From Paramarasmius palmivorus (lineage: Eukaryota > Basidiomycota > Agaricomycetes > Agaricales > Marasmiaceae): 64,000 nucleotides of DNA. The notes beneath the pieces were generated by a model. That model searched no databases. It was not told the origin of the DNA and saw nothing but the letters and a program-made list of their open reading frames with translations. The DNA is taken from the NCBI GenBank assembly GCA_037176845.1, contig JAYKXP010000005.1, forward strand, positions 372,001 to 436,000, in the 5' to 3' direction. Positions 1 to 10,771 of this stretch are shown here, in pieces. Numbering within the stretch: the stretch's first letter is position 1; each line of letters begins with the position of its first letter. Both the position numbers and the translations under genes were made by a program.

Positions 1-887
1 GTGGCCTGCCATGCTAGACGTAAAATTTCTCACTCATAAACCTTCTAGTTATTCTATGCGATATTCAGGCCAAATGTCCTTGCAAATGGGCGTACTAGTC
101 GCATTCACACAACTCATACCCGAGCACCAAGTCCAGGTCATGGGCGTCATCAAAGCACGAGTCAAAGTGGGCACAAACTCAGCGACTTTCACCGTCTGAT
201 TCTCACATTTGCCTAGATGTTGCCAATGGCATACCTCACATTATCCACTGTGATGACCTTCATCGGCTTCCAGTGCCCTTGGATCATAATCCAGTTCGCT
301 TGGTTCGCTAGCTGGATTTACTTGCGATTCTACAAGAAGAACACCAATGATACCGTCGGTGGTATGGATACATATGGTGATCGAAGCGAAACATTTGCTC
401 TGGTATCATGGTTCCCTCCATTCGTACAGTGAGCCTCCTCCTGCCTTCTCCGTCCACCGCCGCTCTAATGTCGTTCTCGTAGCCCGGTCCTCTCTGTACT
501 AGGAAACTTTGTATTCACATGGGCGGTCCGCTTACATCTCATCCCCTCTCATGGAAGTGATTTGGAGAACGGCGGTTATAGTCCTCTTCCTGTCAATGGC
601 AGAGCAGAGGCAGAGCGTAGACGGTGAGTTTGTACCACTGTTAGCAATTCCATATGTACTCACTCATTATTCGTGCTCTTAGTGCCATGGCCCTTAAGGC
701 TCTTGACCAACGTATGGCTAATTCGTCATCACCATCTGGCTCTCAGGCTTCGTCATCTTCGCCCCAAGCACCTCGTCCACCGCCCGTTGCGGCCTCCCCG
801 AGAGGCGAAGCCTCAAGCAACCAAAAAATCATCGCTACTGAGTCGGATTTGGGTGATATAGGCACCGCAAAAGCGGACAGTCGATAG
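1..887 (+). CDS. TMEM115-like (DUF1751) Golgi rhomboid-fold membrane protein, 3' part
   Basis: The 5' end lies outside the window. Visible exons start near 71, 215, 481 and 683. Together they give a hydrophobic segment with GVLVAFTQLIPEHQ, then a second block with QFAWFASWIYLRFYKK, GDRSETFALVSWFPPFVQ and a final TM stretch VLGNFVFTWAVRLHLIP. These are the conserved C-terminal landmarks of the TMEM115/DUF1751 family, Golgi multipass proteins with a rhomboid-like fold but no protease activity, implicated in Golgi-to-ER traffic. A Ser/Pro-rich cytosolic tail follows and the frame ends at 887. Introns have clear acceptors (about 70, 214, 480, 682). The gene converges on the NBR1-like gene. The family call is from motif recognition only. 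Confidence 0.75.
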
Positions 888-1269
888 TCTTTCTGTTTAG
901 TTGATGTATCCTTGGGCGGCCCACTACGCTATCGTTCTCCTTTATCTCTACCTAATTATTCATTCGATATCTCTGAACGTGTGACATGTCATTGGTTCTC
1001 CGTTCCTGACTGCGCAAAGAGGGACCTGTACACGAAGCAAATATTTTTTGACATTGTAGGTAACGAGTATGTTTACAATTTCGACGATATGAATATAGCA
1101 AGCAAAATGGCGCTAAGATAGGTAAAGTTGGGAAGGTCAGTGCGAACTAATGTACAAGAATTTGGTCCCCTCTCTGTTCAGAGGGTGACACCAAGATATT
1201 TACCAAAGAAAGGGACCAGAAAAAAGTGAGATTGTGGTGTTACATGAGAATTGATTTCAGAAGTGGCAT
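888..1269. other. Convergent 3' intergenic region
   Basis: AT-rich spacer between the 3' ends of the TMEM115-like and NBR1-like genes. It presumably carries both polyadenylation regions. I see no gene in it. Confidence 0.6.
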
Positions 1270-4200
1270 CTAATCGCTTTCTTCGAACAAAACCACATAT
1301 TCTTCAGCCTCCTCTCCTTGTATGTGAGGCGAAACAAAACTTTCTCTAGTCTCGGCCCAGTCTTCATCGTCCTCGTCCTCATCCTCGTCCTCATCTTCAG
1401 GCACCGACAGGAGAGAAACGGAAGAGGCAGATGACCCAGCGTCGGATACGGTATCCTGCGGGGAAGGCAGTGATGACCCATCAGCAGAAGACGCCGCGTA
1501 CATCGAGGCCGCAGCTGTAGGCATGACAATTACCGAGCTGGACGACAAAGACTTGTATGCTTCAGAACCAGATGTCGTTTCGGTCTTGTCATCATCATCT
1601 TTGGGGTGTGTTTCCCTGACAGTAATACTGAAGAATGTTGAGCGAGAATATTGGGGATATGAGAAGTTCAAGGTACTCACTCTAACCATATGCTGTCACC
1701 GAATACGACACCGTCGCTATCTCTGAGCCTGTAATAGCTCACATATCGGCCCTCTCTTTCAGGTGCCTTTAATTCACCAGTCCAGACATCGACACTTTCG
1801 CGAACATCCGCTGTTCCGACGTTGGCTGTAGCGTTCTTGCTTCGTTCAAGACAATCTCCTCCGACAAAGAAGAGCGTAGTGCCTTCAGGCCATTCTTTGG
1901 TACCAGTGTTCATCATCCTCCAGCTTTTCATAAATTCGGCTCCAGGCGGGAAAATTTGGCCATCAGGGACAGACCGGTCATCAATGAATGTCGCATCAAG
2001 GCGTGGCTCAGGTTGTGGCTCGGGCTGAGGCTCAGGCTGGGTGACCGGGGTGAAAGAATCGTCTGGCAATAGTGCATTCAGTGTCCTTGACGAAGGGGGT
2101 ATGAAATGGTCCTCTTCGTTGTCAAGCGGAGGAACAAACACCTCATCCTTCGCTTCTTCGGCCTTTGCCACGGATGGTCCATCGAGAATACTAGCTAGAG
2201 ACCGCTTCGAACATACCGAACAACACTCGTCTCGATCAATCATACTCGCCGGTCGATTGAGCAAATCTCCAATGAGTGGAGATTCTTCTACTGGCGCTTC
2301 AGGTGTTGGTGAAGGTACCGACTGCGCGAAGTCTGGGCCCACCAGAAACTCGAGCAGGGAAGGCTTGAACTTTTCGGTGTAGGTGGGTGCAGACTTTCCA
2401 GTATTCTCGGGGCTGTTCAAGAGCTCTCCAACCAAAGGAGATTCACGTGGAGGAACTGTGACGGGGGAAGGTGTCCGCTTCTGATTGAGTCTCTCAGACG
2501 CTTCCAACGCTCGTAGCAAATCCTTCTCAAAGGAGCTCTCGTCATCTTCTTGTTTCTCGAAGTTACGTTCATTTGCCAAGTGACCACCGTGCCAAAAACC
2601 GGGCGAGTAAGAGCTCATGCGTGACGCAAATGGATTGTTGACCGAGGGAGAGCTGAATGGATCGAAACGTGGCGGAGCAGGGAGTTGTACCCTAGATCCA
2701 AAGGTGTCCTCGGCTGAAGACACGATTTCCCTTCTAGTCTGCGTCTCTTCTAGGAAAGACTGCTCAGGTTCCGGAGGTGTTGCAGCAAATCTAACCCTGT
2801 AGTTCGACCAGGATGGTGGTGAAGGCAACCTCCTAGCTGAGAGGGGTGGTGAAGGAAGTCTAAATGGTACGGGGACTGGCGGAGGAGTAGGAACCCTCAT
2901 CCCAACTGCAATGGGTGGCAGCCTTGGGGGCGATGGGGGTGAAGGTACCTTGAACGTGAGAGGCCAATTTCTGGGGGGGCTAGGCAGACGAGTAGGCGAT
3001 GTCCTTGGGGAATCCGGACCGGGGCTCCTGGTGAAAGGAGATTCTGGTACATGCCAGGATTCTGGAGGCTGCCATCGTGGGACTTGCGGAACGGGAGGTA
3101 GCTGAGGTAGAGTAGGCAGAGCACCTGGAATCCTCATCTGTGGTGATGATGGTGATGGGGACTCCAATGGGTACGATGGGCGAGAGTTGAAAAGACTGTG
3201 ATGCCACTGGGAAGACATTGGGCCAAATGTAGGTGTTCGATATTCCGCTATGGGTGCAGGTGGAGGCGGCGGAGGGGCATATACAGGCGCCTGATAGTGA
3301 ATGACAGGAGGAGAGGCCGACCTTTCAGATTCAGTGGCAAAGAAGAAGGGTGAAGGTGGTTTGAGCTCCGGGGATAACTCGCGAGGGGTTTCATCTTTCG
3401 CAAAGCTGCCCATAAACTCCCGATTACGGCTAGCAAAAGGGGTAGGAGGGCTGTCGACAAGCTTTGTCCCACCAACCCGGTAGACTGTAGGAATAACCGT
3501 GTTCGCATCCTTCATCTTGAGCAGTGGGTGATTGGCAGGGTGCACCGCAATAGGTAGAGCTTCACAGTCGTCACACAAATCAAAATCAGGACATTCTGGA
3601 TGCATGCACTACAGGGGAAAGTGAGCTGGCAGCTTTCATGTATTCCACCCTAATGCTCACCTTGTACCGGACTCCAAAGATACCTTTCTCACAGCTGTTG
3701 CAGGTGGCATAGTGCATTGGACGGTCAACGATGCTCCGGCGCTAGGTTACGGCTTGAGCAGGGCGTTTAAGAAAAGCGTTAAATTGAAAACCTACAAGGA
3801 ATTGATCCAATGTCTTGATCTTAACGAATGCATGATGTGGGTGATGCTCGGGAGTGATACTACAGCAATTGAATGACTGGTTAAATAGCGCCACAGAACA
3901 CAGGTCGATGCCACGTACTCAAAGCATCCTTCACAGGTGTCATAATCAGGGCACTCCAAACATTTCTACGAGAAAAATATAAGAGTATGTCTAGCACATG
4001 TGATATGTGAAGACTCACATATCGATCCCCATGAATTCTTGAATCACACAGATTGCAGCTGGCGAAGTGGATAACAGGCTGCGAGGGGGCTGGAGGTGCA
4101 GCGGGTGCAGTGTGCCGACGAGATTCTGTGGATCTGCTTTCGCCATGTCCTGAGTAAACCGTATGAACGACAACTCTGCCTGGCTCGTTGATATCAATGA

Positions 4201-5661
4201 ACTCGTGGAAAGGATTGTGACGTTCCGCTGCTCCTGATGTGATGCACGTTGTGCACAAGTCGTAGTCTGAAAATTTTGTTCAATGAGCTAACGATAAGTG
4301 GTGCGAATAGATGGGCCTACCAGGACAGTCAAGACACTTGTGTCTCACTCCCCGAACGGGCATGACCTGGCAATCATCGCACCTAATACCAAAATGGACG
4401 ACAGGCATTTCTGGCTCTGGCTCAACGGGAGTGGAAACTGCTGCGGAAACGGGAGGTGGGTGACCTGGGGATCCATCAGGCCCAGCAGGTATATGAGGTG
4501 ATTTCATTGGCACATCAACGTCAGGTGCCGGCGCAGGCGCAGCATTTACTACAGGGATGTCCGTGCCCGGTGCCGCAGTCGGGCAAGTAGGACAAACCTG
4601 CTTGATCCACATGTGCGGCTGCTGAAGGCTGAGGTGGCCGTTGCTATCCTTGCACGGGCATTTGGACGGACGGTCGTTACAATCAACGCACTAAAGATGG
4701 CGTCAGCATGAATGCGTAAGCAAAAGGCATGACGTATTACTACTCACCACCTTCAGTGCACATTGCTGACAATCATACCAAGGACCTTGCTTTATACTGC
4801 CGCACATAACACAGAACGTGTATTTGCACAAAGGAGGAAACATTGCCGCAGTGTCTGCTTGATCCGACTTGGCAACAGGTGCCGGGGAAGGTGCTTTCGA
4901 TCTCGGGGTCTCGGTGTCTAGTGCCTTGAGCTTCGATTCGATGGCATTCAATCTTGACATTTGCTCATCGAGTCTCCGACCAACGCGCTCATCGAGATGC
5001 TTCATGTCAGTCCGTAATTCGGCCAGAAAAGCTGCAGGGACTAGCGTGGGTGAATCCACGTGCTGCGGCACCTGCTGCGATAAGGGCTTTGGTGTAGCCT
5101 CCGACGACCGCAGGGTAGACGGTACTGGGCTAGGTATGGATGAGAAGATGATTGGAGGAGGAGGGATGTGTGCGAACGGGATCGGTGAATAATTCGAAGT
5201 ACTGCACTCCGAGGACGAACTAGGTACATATGGCCGTGGTGTGGACGACGCTTGAGATTGAGACTCTGAATTCGACCTCAAGTCAGTCATAGATGATAGA
5301 CTGGGTAGTTTGTGTGGCGTTTCGTCGTATACCGAGAACTTGAGCAGGGGGTTAGCCCATGAGCGGCTACCGTACTGTGCGATGCATCGGTCATATTCTT
5401 CGGCTGAATGAACTTCTCTGGCAAGAAGAATGCGTGACTTGGATGAATCTGGAGAGAAAAGGAGCTTGGAGAGATAGTAGTTGTGGCTTATAGGAAAAAC
5501 GCGGTAGAGCTGGTATAGGAGCAAAATTAGGCGCTTGCGTGGACACCAGTACTGAGGAGACATACCTGGAGATACAGTTGGTGAAATGAAGGAAAGACAT
5601 TTGTATCTGAAAAGGTGAATTTGCGAGTTTCGTTTCTATAAGTTGCTTTGATAGTGAACAT
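1270..5661 (-). CDS. nbr1: NBR1-type selective autophagy receptor (PB1, four ZZ fingers, FW domain)
   Basis: Read from MFTIKATYRNET at 5661, the first exon plus the next (YLSKLLFSPD, FSVYDETPHKLPS) form a PB1 domain. A Ser/Pro linker and coiled-coil stretch follow. Then come four ZZ-type zinc fingers: a divergent first (CVMCGSIKQGPWYDC, CVDC), then CDDCQVMPVRG, CNLCDSRIHGDRY and CNSCEKGIFGVRY, each with CPDYD or CPDFD plus a His pair. After a long Pro-rich disordered region comes the NBR1 FW (Ig-like) domain, with FPPGAEF, KSWRMMNTGTKEWP and DSDGVVFGDSIWLE. The C-terminus is very acidic and contains EEAEEYVVL, a good match to an Atg8-interacting (LIR) motif. No UBA domain is seen, as in other fungal NBR1 proteins. 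Expected role: cytosolic cargo receptor for selective autophagy or vacuolar targeting. The last intron is about 1630-1688. Exon borders between the ZZ fingers are approximate. Confidence 0.88.
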
Positions 5662-5861
5662 GGTGGGCGGGAGAGGTGAAAGGTGTGGGTGGTGAAATTG
5701 GCGCTCGCGCAACCGAAGTGACTATTATACCCCGCTTTGTGAGAAAGTATTTCCTGAAACGTAACACAGTCACAATTACACAGCTCTCCAAGAACTAGAC
5801 CAGCACAGGTTGCCGTTGTATTAGGGTACACAATTTAAACTATATACGTCTATATGGGGTC

Positions 5862-8165
5862 CTACCGAACATCTGGTAACGACATGTACAGCTGAGGGTG
5901 ATATCGTTGTATCCTCTTCAGAACCTCCGTCTGGAGATCTGCCCTTTTAGCAAACGACCGAATAATCCTAACGCTTTCCTGGTCTGGTGAAACCTGGCCA
6001 ACCATCTCCAGACAGAGTACCTTCAATGCCTGGTTCAACTTGTTGAGTCGGCAAAGACACTCTATCCAAGTGTTATAGTTGTGGAGGTTGAGGGCAAACC
6101 CGCTCCGCTTCAAGCGTTGTATCACCTGACCAGCATGCTCATCTGCTCCAGCATATCCACAAGCGTCAAGAATGATGGACACGCTGACATGGTCGAAGCG
6201 CCCCGAAATGTGCATCTGATCCCAGACTCTCCACGCATCGGCGAAACATCCGAGACGCTGGTAGGTATCCATTAAGTGGTTCCACAGTGTTGCGTCGGGA
6301 TCGATCGATGAATCTAGGGTGATGAGGTCGTGTATCCGTTTTGTAGAGCCGACAAGTTTACCCATGAGATGAACATAACTGGGATCCGTTTTCGCTCTGG
6401 TACCGATTTGTCCGAACTGCCGTAGTATGACATTGTAGACGAAATCAGTCTGCTGGAAGCCTGCCTTTTTCATATCCTGGACAATGTTAAAGTAGAGGGA
6501 AAGGGAAGGAACAGTCATCCTTCCATCCAGAGAAAACCGGCAGAAGGCATCGAGCACCCTTTCATAGCCCTTCTGGTCAAGGCTAGCGCTACGACGCTGA
6601 TACTCCCTGAACGCGTCTTTTTCACTGATCGCCAGACGCATGCGGATGATGGTGATAGAAGCTGCGGTTCCATGTACGTCGATGCCTTGGCTCGACAAAT
6701 CCGCGAGAAGCGTTTTCAGAAAAGCTCGATATTTCCCCTCGCTTCTTGACCTGGTGAACGCCCGAATGAGCGTGTTGTAAATGTCTCGGTCGGGGCCAGG
6801 TGAAACAGCATTGGGATCCGAGTCTTTCGAGAGGAGACGGCCAGAGCGGGCGACCGATGCTTTTTTCAAGTCACCATAGAGCTCGATTGCGGTGTCGAGG
6901 ACGTGGTCAGGAGGGGCTCCCTTCGTGTTGCGAAATAGGCCATGTAGCATGGGGCCGATCAAGCCCGCGTCAGGTACAATACCAGCGGCCTTTGACTCCT
7001 CATACAGACGTAGAGCGTGTTCCATTTGCCCAGCCCGACAAACTTCCGTAATGAGAATCGACCACTGAGGGACGCCAGGTGTTAAACCTAGCACAGACGA
7101 TATTTGTTGCATCTGCTGTCTCTTAACGGAACAACGCAACAGGGTGTTGAACAGATATGAAGATGGTTTCCCGCCCGCCTTCTCGAATTCTGGATACAGA
7201 TCTAATGCAGCTTGAAGGCCTCGCTTCTCGAGAGTATGAACAAATCTCGGAATCCAGTCATTCTCTATAATCTTCTCTTCGCCCAAATGTGAAGCAAAGA
7301 TTGAATTATAGTGCCTCGTTATATCGGCTGACCAACGCGTTAGGCTGTGAGCGTTGTATAAGGAGGATAAGAGGTCGGGGATGGAAGGGTCATAGCCAAG
7401 GCCGTGGTTCCGCATTTCTTCGAATAGTCCTATGATGTGGGACGGGGGAGGCGATTGGGGCGAAACTTTCCACAAGCCACGGATGAGAATCTTGTAGGTC
7501 TCGTTCGTAGGCAAACAGCCATTCTTTCGCATTTCGCTGAGCACATTCCGCATGACCTTGAAAGCTGTAAACTCTGGTGCCGCTTCCAACAACATATGAT
7601 AATGCTCGATGGTTGGACGAACTCCTCCGGGTTTCGACGGCATGGTTTCAAACCATCGCAAGACTGTCTGCGGATTTCGGCGGTGCAATAGTCCTCGAAT
7701 GATTGCGGTATGAGTATCTGCAGTTGGTGGCATATCGAATATGTCTGCCATGTCGGCTAGGATGACTTCTATTTGTCGGAGGTCAACGGGACGACCTGAC
7801 GCCGCCAACGTTTCGAGCATCGTTTCTAGCTGGCCTTCGGAAAGTGGAGCTTCATTTGTGGGGGTCGGCGAAGAGTCGGAAGACGAAGAGATTGGCTCGG
7901 AAACGGCCTGCGATGATTGGGTAGCTTCCCATGACAAGGCGGGGTAGTATTGGTTTATGATGTCGGGCTGACCTGAAGCATTTTGGAGTGTTTCGACGTA
8001 GAGCTGAATTTTGGACTTGGTTGGCGCATGCCTGCCTTGGTTCTGCTTCGTCGCGGAAACATCCTGAGAGTTGAACCTGGCGAAAAGCCGTGTATGGGAT
8101 ATATCCCTTACGACTACATGCCGGGTCGATAGCTTAGCTCGAATTAGTCCTGTCCGAAAGGACAT
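5862..8165 (-). CDS. Pentatricopeptide-repeat protein, probably mitochondrial
   Basis: One uninterrupted reading frame of 767 codons, unusual here because most neighbours carry many introns. The N-terminus is rich in Arg/Ser/Thr with few acidic residues (FRTGLIRAKLSTRHVVVR), fitting a mitochondrial presequence. The body shows repeated helix-turn-helix units typical of PPR proteins, for example TYKILIRGLWKVSP, DIYNTLIRAFTRS, DFVYNVILRQFG, LWNHLMDTYQRLGCFADAWRVWDQM and NYNTWIECLCRLNKLNQALKVL. PPR proteins bind organellar RNA and act in its processing, stability or translation. The exact orthologue cannot be named by eye. The start is 155 bp from the start of SEC61 gamma on the other strand, so the two probably share a promoter region. 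Confidence 0.85.
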   Translation of the reverse strand: MSFRTGLIRAKLSTRHVVVRDISHTRLFARFNSQDVSATKQNQGRHAPTKSKIQLYVETLQNASGQPDIINQYYPALSWEATQSSQAVSEPISSSSDSSPTPTNEAPLSEGQLETMLETLAASGRPVDLRQIEVILADMADIFDMPPTADTHTAIIRGLLHRRNPQTVLRWFETMPSKPGGVRPTIEHYHMLLEAAPEFTAFKVMRNVLSEMRKNGCLPTNETYKILIRGLWKVSPQSPPPSHIIGLFEEMRNHGLGYDPSIPDLLSSLYNAHSLTRWSADITRHYNSIFASHLGEEKIIENDWIPRFVHTLEKRGLQAALDLYPEFEKAGGKPSSYLFNTLLRCSVKRQQMQQISSVLGLTPGVPQWSILITEVCRAGQMEHALRLYEESKAAGIVPDAGLIGPMLHGLFRNTKGAPPDHVLDTAIELYGDLKKASVARSGRLLSKDSDPNAVSPGPDRDIYNTLIRAFTRSRSEGKYRAFLKTLLADLSSQGIDVHGTAASITIIRMRLAISEKDAFREYQRRSASLDQKGYERVLDAFCRFSLDGRMTVPSLSLYFNIVQDMKKAGFQQTDFVYNVILRQFGQIGTRAKTDPSYVHLMGKLVGSTKRIHDLITLDSSIDPDATLWNHLMDTYQRLGCFADAWRVWDQMHISGRFDHVSVSIILDACGYAGADEHAGQVIQRLKRSGFALNLHNYNTWIECLCRLNKLNQALKVLCLEMVGQVSPDQESVRIIRSFAKRADLQTEVLKRIQRYHPQLYMSLPDVR

Positions 8166-8320
8166 TCATGCGGGATGCTATTGTACCATCAGAAACAAGG
8201 ATTTTCCAGCAACACCAGATTCAGACTTACCTGTAGAGCAGAAGACGTGTTCAGGACGTGGAGATTTTGTTCGTGTGAAAAAGTTAGCTGGCAGCCAATC
8301 CTTCCACCACTACTTCCACC

Positions 8321-8732
8321 ATGTCCGACAAAATTCGCGAATTCGTCGAAATTCCCCAGCAATTCGTTAGAGATGGAAACCAAGTGCGTTATGGCAAACT
8401 AAAGCTGGATATGCTCTCACATCTCCCTCAGTTCTTGACTCGCTGCACCAAGCCTTCACAAAAAGGTTCGCCTCTTTGACCACGTCAGAGTATCTCCTCG
8501 ACTTATTCCTTCTATAGAGTTCCTCCAAATTTGCAGAGCAGTTGCCGTAGGATTTGCTGTCATGGGCTTCATTGGCTACTTCGTGAAACTTATCCATATA
8601 CCAATGTGCGTGTCCCCTTTACAAGATACTCAAACTATGTCTGACGACATTCTACAGTAACAACATCCTTGTGTACGTGTCACCCTGTATCTGTCAACTT
8701 CGTCCTAATATTTCAACAGAGGAGGAGCATAG
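8321..8732 (+). CDS. sss1: Sec61 translocon gamma subunit (SSS1)
   Basis: Small tail-anchored subunit of the ER protein-conducting channel. Splicing five exons gives a protein of about 70 residues: [15 protein letters not shown] at the start, [19 protein letters not shown] in the middle, the single [22 protein letters not shown], and NNILVGGA at the end. These are the conserved Sec61 gamma signatures, including the cytosolic amphipathic helix and the Pro/Asn-rich terminus. Four introns are visible (donors after DGNQ, SQK, IPI and NILV), and the last exon is only a few codons long. Divergent from the PPR gene and convergent with the 7-TM gene, whose stop is at 8849. In other agarics a Sec61 subunit gene is, as I recall, linked to the A mating locus. 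Confidence 0.92.
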
Positions 8733-8848
8733 TCTTTCCATTAATTCACATTCATTCATTGGGCATGTATTACTTCGCACTGGCTGGAATCACTATTGGC
8801 CTTCACCATCATTACTTGCGCCCCAAAATCATACATGGAATTCAGCAT

Positions 8849-10495
8849 TCATACTATTACATTTGTGTCTAGTGGTCTTGCAGCGACGTGTGCCTGCGGA
8901 GTTCTCATGGAGAACCCCGTTGCGCTACGTGAAACTGTTTCCAAATCCCGCGACCGTGCGCTAGGGATCGGTATCGTTACTTCCAAAGCAGGCTTCTGCT
9001 TTGACCTTCGCTTCCAAAAGGACCACACGGTCAAGAAGTCCTAGTTCAATGTCAGTAAGAGTGATACACATTTGAAAACACAGAACGAACACCCTGTGTT
9101 CCGAAAACCAAAGCGGCTGCCAGTGGAACTGCAAACGTGTTAGTCGTGAGATTGGCGTCAGGAGGGCGACCCTTACGTGCGGCTTGAGCCATATAAGGCC
9201 AGGAGACCAGCGCATCTGCCATGTATACTGTTTTAGACCGTGTTCAGTGCGTGTTCCATATTTTCAGGCGAAAGAGAACACTGACTTATAGTACAGCTGG
9301 ACGCACATAGTCAACACGTTGCACAGTAACACAGATAATGATATACACACCTCATCAAGATTATTAACGAAAGATTAAATAACAACACTCGGAAAAGGCA
9401 AGCCTTCTCCGTTTCCCTCTTCATCAAGATAATGTTGTCTACGGTGTGTCGTGCCCACCACCATTGCGTGATGATGACCACTTTTCCTAATTGTCAGCCC
9501 CGTCCTCGATGAGCTGCTGGTAAGGACGCACCTTCAAACCCACCCAGAAGAATAGCTATAGCCATGCAGTACAGTGGAATGCTATATCTGGAACTGGATC
9601 GTGATCCGGATCTTCAGAGTTGAATCCAAGGTTCTGTGACAATTGGCGATACGCACAACGCATCTGCATTCATGGTGCAGTACAGACCAGTCGGAGCGGT
9701 CAACGTATGTAACTGGTCGTTCGCATACTGCAAAACTGTATCAGCAGCAGCCTGTTTGAATGGTCCGGAGGGAATACCTACCACCGCAGAAGAGATTGCA
9801 AAGGCTAGAAAGATCAGGTATGGTGTTGAAAGAAGCTAATGCGCATTTAGGCTCGCACTCGCTCCAGCAAGCTAGAGCCACTCACTGGCAACAGATAGAG
9901 GAATTTCAAGTGTTCCTTCCCACTATCTGGAAGTCGGTAAGGGTAGCGAATGTGGCTCCAATACGTGTGCCAGGTCTGGAGAGCATTCATTTGAGCGAAG
10001 GGCTCCGCTTCGAGGTTACGCGATTCTTACTTGAAGCATGGCTACGAGACCTGCTGTAGCCACTCTGCATCCTAAATCAGTCCCAATTCGAGCGATAATA
10101 AAGAACCTGCATACAGTGGAGGTGCCCCGTGTATCATCGCCGATTGAACCCGACATAACATTTGTGGTGGGTCTACACTTTCTTTCCGGTTTCCTCCAAG
10201 AAAACTGAATAATTGACTGTCAAGCGTGCTGAACGTTTCGCAGTTAACATGACCACATACAGAACGGTATATGATATTGAGTAAACTATCCATGTTATCC
10301 AAAAGTTGATGACGGTTGGTGGTCGCCTGATTTGGACTCGCTTGGAGAGGTAGTACGTTGAAATCATCAGTAATAGCCCAACAGACCCGCAGAGATGAAG
10401 CGTGAGGAAAACCGGAGTGAGGGGAATAAGGTTGAGTGCTGTAAGTTCTAGGCCGTCAGCGTATGGCTTGGAAGAGGAGCGAACGACGTACCCAT
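8849..10495 (-). CDS. Seven-TM fungal membrane protein of unknown function
   Basis: Reconstructed from about ten short exons. The start ATG at 10493-10495 sits in a 4-nt first exon that joins to ALNLIPLTPVFLTLHLCGS. TM segments follow: CGSVGLLLMISTYYLSKR, INFWITWIVYSISYTV, QSAMIHGAPPLVATAGLVAML, LIFLAFAISSAVVG, SIPLYCMAIAILLGGFEG, RVLLFNLSLIILM and a last one ending LPLAAALVFGTQ. A basic cytosolic tail follows (FWKRRSKQKP). The pattern matches a family of 7-TM, GPCR-like hypothetical proteins common in Agaricomycetes whose ligand is unknown to me. It is not a B-locus pheromone receptor by the residues I see. The intron after FGTQ uses a GTTCGT donor and other junctions are less certain. Confidence 0.62.
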
Positions 10496-10771
10496 CAATG
10501 CCTATTGCATCCAGTACACATTACCACCACCTTTAGTAGGAATAGAGAAGAGGGCAAGAACACATCAGCGAACAATTACATCTTACAACGATGATTTTGT
10601 AGTGCTCATAGAACCCATTAAGTATAAGGTCCGATTGCTATTACGCGCTCAAGCGTAGGAACAAGTATCGCATCTTGGAGCTGTGCAAAACCATCGCTGA
10701 TCAATTCGGTACTGTAGGTCCATATCATGATCCTAGAGCTAGTATATTTATATACGAGCAGGGGTATACGA

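Noticed and set aside
8961..9215. Possible separate small membrane protein starting MADALVSWPYMAQAA
   Set aside because: It splices in frame to upstream TM exons and a downstream basic tail, so it is better explained as the C-terminal part of the 7-TM gene.
8849..10495. 7-TM protein as a B-locus pheromone receptor
   Set aside because: Its TM sequence pattern and loops do not resemble STE3-type receptors, and no pheromone precursor with a CaaX end was seen nearby.
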